From Candidatus Solincola jinzensis (lineage in GTDB: Bacteria > Actinomycetota > Geothermincolia > Geothermincolales > RBG-13-55-18), in contig MU158530.1 in assembly GCA_015711875.1 (NCBI GenBank), forward strand, positions 13,456 to 21,000: DNA of 7,545 nt. The letters are read 5' to 3'. Below are positions 6,215 to 7,545 of this stretch, in pieces. The position numbers and the translations under genes are program-made. Under the pieces are notes generated by a model. It saw nothing but the letters and a program-made list of their open reading frames with translations. It did not search any database and was not told the DNA's origin. Within the stretch, counting starts at the first letter, position 1, and each line of letters begins with the position of its first letter.

Positions 6215-7545
6215 TCCCCGCTCACCACCTTGTCACGGGTGTTTACCCTCTCCAGGCTGGGGGTCACCTCCAGGTGCTGGAGCGCGAACTCCATCACCCT
6301 CGAGAAGCACGGCGCGGACGCCAGGCCGCCGTATACGGTATCCGGCTCGTCAAGGGTGATCACCGCCACCAGCCTGGGGTCTTCCATGGGCGCCATGCCC
6401 GCGAAGGTAGCGATGTATGCCTCGCGGTAGCCTCCAGCGGGATCCGGCTTCATGGCCGTCCCGGTCTTTCCCGCGCAGTTGTACATGGCCATGGCGGCAC
6501 GGGTCCCCGTGCCGATCCGCACCACCTCTCCGAGCACGTACCGCAGGGAGGCCGCGGTATTGGCCGAGATCACCCTCTCGGCCTCCGGCGCCTGGTATTC
6601 CACGCAGCCGCCCTCCCGCTGGATCACGCGTCGCATAAGATGAGGGGTCACGCGGTTTCCCCCGTTGGCTATGATGGCGGTCACGCAGGCGAGCTGCAAT
6701 GGGGTCACCGCGATCCCCTGGCCGATGGCGATGGTCGGGAGAGAGGTCAAGGTCCACGCCTCGAGATCCGGGACCACGCCGGGGGTCTCCCCGGGATAAT
6801 CGATCCCTGTCGGTTTTCCAAGCCCGCATGCCGCCAGATACGACGCGAGTTTTTCCTTGCCCAAAGCCTGGGCGGTCTTGATGGTCCCCAGGTTGGATGA
6901 ATAGGCTATTACCTCGGAGAAGGTGAGGTCGTCCCTGGGCATGGGATGGTCATCCCTGAACTCATATTCCCCTATCTCTATGCATCGAGGCACGTTGATC
7001 ACCGAGGCGGGGGCCACCGTGCGTTCCTGCAATGCGGCCATGGCGGTGACCATCTTGAGCACCGAACCAGGCTCGAAGGCGTCGGTCACCGGCCTGTTCC
7101 GCGCCGTCTCCGCCGGCACGGAGGGAAAGAGATTAACGTCGAAATCGGGGTAAACGGCCATGGCCAGGATCTCGCCGGTGTGGCAGTCCATGACCAGTCC
7201 CGAGCCGTTCAGCGCCCCGCACTCCTGCACGGAGCGCGCGATCTCCTCCTGGAGCTTGAACTGTATCTGGGAATCGATGGTAAGCTGGACGTCGCTTCCA
7301 TCGACCGGCCTCTTGATCATCCTCGTGACGCCTGGGATGGGTTCGCCCAGGGGGTCCACCTCCACTGCCGCCTCCCCCTTCTCCCCCGCCAGCGCCGCGT
7401 CGTATTGCAACTCTATCCCCGTGAGGCCCACGTTGTCCGTGCCCACGTACCCCACCACGTGCGCCGCCAGCGACCCCTGCGGGTAGAACCTCTTGCTCTC
7501 TTTCTCCAGGCCTATGCCGGGCAGGCCCAGTGCCTCGACCTCCTC
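6211..7545 (-). CDS. ftsI: Septal peptidoglycan transpeptidase FtsI (class B penicillin-binding protein, PBP3-like), C-terminal part
   Basis: Class B penicillin-binding protein that forms peptide cross-links in septal peptidoglycan and works with FtsW. The frame stays open to the right edge, so the cytoplasmic tail, membrane anchor and part of the pedestal domain are outside the window; 444 residues are seen. Counting from the edge, the pedestal end shows GYVGTDNVGLTGIE (32-45). The transpeptidase domain carries all three active-site motifs: S-x-x-K in EPGSVLK (nucleophile S161, K164), SSN (216-218) and KTGT (360-363). AIGQGIAVTPLQLA (273-286) is also typical. The protein ends about 80 residues after KTGT with no PASTA repeats, which favours a vegetative FtsI over SpoVD or PASTA-bearing PBP2x types. 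The position directly before murE is the standard dcw place. A GTG at 7458 is internal and not the start. Product class is certain; the symbol rests on synteny. Confidence 0.94.
   Translation of the reverse strand, partial: EEVEALGLPGIGLEKESKRFYPQGSLAAHVVGYVGTDNVGLTGIELQYDAALAGEKGEAAVEVDPLGEPIPGVTRMIKRPVDGSDVQLTIDSQIQFKLQEEIARSVQECGALNGSGLVMDCHTGEILAMAVYPDFDVNLFPSVPAETARNRPVTDAFEPGSVLKMVTAMAALQERTVAPASVINVPRCIEIGEYEFRDDHPMPRDDLTFSEVIAYSSNLGTIKTAQALGKEKLASYLAACGLGKPTGIDYPGETPGVVPDLEAWTLTSLPTIAIGQGIAVTPLQLACVTAIIANGGNRVTPHLMRRVIQREGGCVEYQAPEAERVISANTAASLRYVLGEVVRIGTGTRAAMAMYNCAGKTGTAMKPDPAGGYREAYIATFAGMAPMEDPRLVAVITLDEPDTVYGGLASAPCFSRVMEFALQHLEVTPSLERVNTRDKVVSGE
6221..6231 (-). promoter_or_regulatory. 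Ribosome binding site of murE, inside the ftsI 3' end
   Basis: A purine-rich AAGGTGGTGAG tract on the minus strand ends 6 nt upstream of ATG at 6214. It lies within the last codons of ftsI, next to the ATGA overlap, which suggests coupled translation. Confidence 0.55.

Noticed and set aside
7456..7458. GTG at 7458 as the start of ftsI
   Set aside because: The frame stays open to the window edge with PBP pedestal-like sequence upstream, so the true start is outside the window.
1..7545. A hidden defence, mobile or biosynthetic system
   Set aside because: Every kilobase is accounted for by conserved cell-wall genes on one strand, and I saw no CRISPR-like spacing, inverted terminal repeats or tRNA.

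Overview
The window is a six-gene stretch of a division and cell-wall (dcw) cluster, read entirely from the minus strand. In transcription order, from the right edge to the left, it holds ftsI (5' end cut by the window), murE, murF, mraY, murD and ftsW (3' end cut by the window). There are no mobile elements, RNA genes, CRISPR repeats or accessory genes, and no stretch over 300 bases lacks a gene.

Organism: base composition is very GC-rich by eye, and three of the five visible start codons are best read as TTG. MurE carries the DNPR signature of meso-diaminopimelate ligases. FtsI ends just after its transpeptidase domain, without PASTA repeats. murF lies between murE and mraY. Together these fit a high-GC bacterium with a DAP-type wall. 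A deep-branching actinobacterial lineage is my best guess, but no marker here proves it.

Layout by position: 1-758 is the N-terminal part of FtsW. 751-2190 is murD, 2192-3211 is mraY and 3306-4721 is murF. 4718-6214 is murE, and 6211-7545 is the C-terminal part of FtsI. The junctions are tight: ATGA overlap for ftsI/murE, TTGA overlap for murE/murF, 1 nt between mraY and murD, and an 8-nt overlap for murD/ftsW if ftsW starts at TTG. The only real gap is 94 nt between murF and mraY.

How the genes work together: MurD adds D-Glu, MurE adds (probably) meso-DAP and MurF adds D-Ala-D-Ala to UDP-MurNAc-L-Ala in the cytoplasm. MraY moves the finished phospho-MurNAc-pentapeptide onto undecaprenyl phosphate, giving lipid I. 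FtsW polymerises the later lipid II and FtsI cross-links it at the septum. MurC and MurG are not in view and may lie beyond the left edge, as in many dcw clusters.

I found no undescribed system. The points worth a second look are small: the TTG starts, a long basic N-terminal tail on FtsW with a substitution in a conserved motif, and the short GC-rich repeat in the murF-mraY gap.
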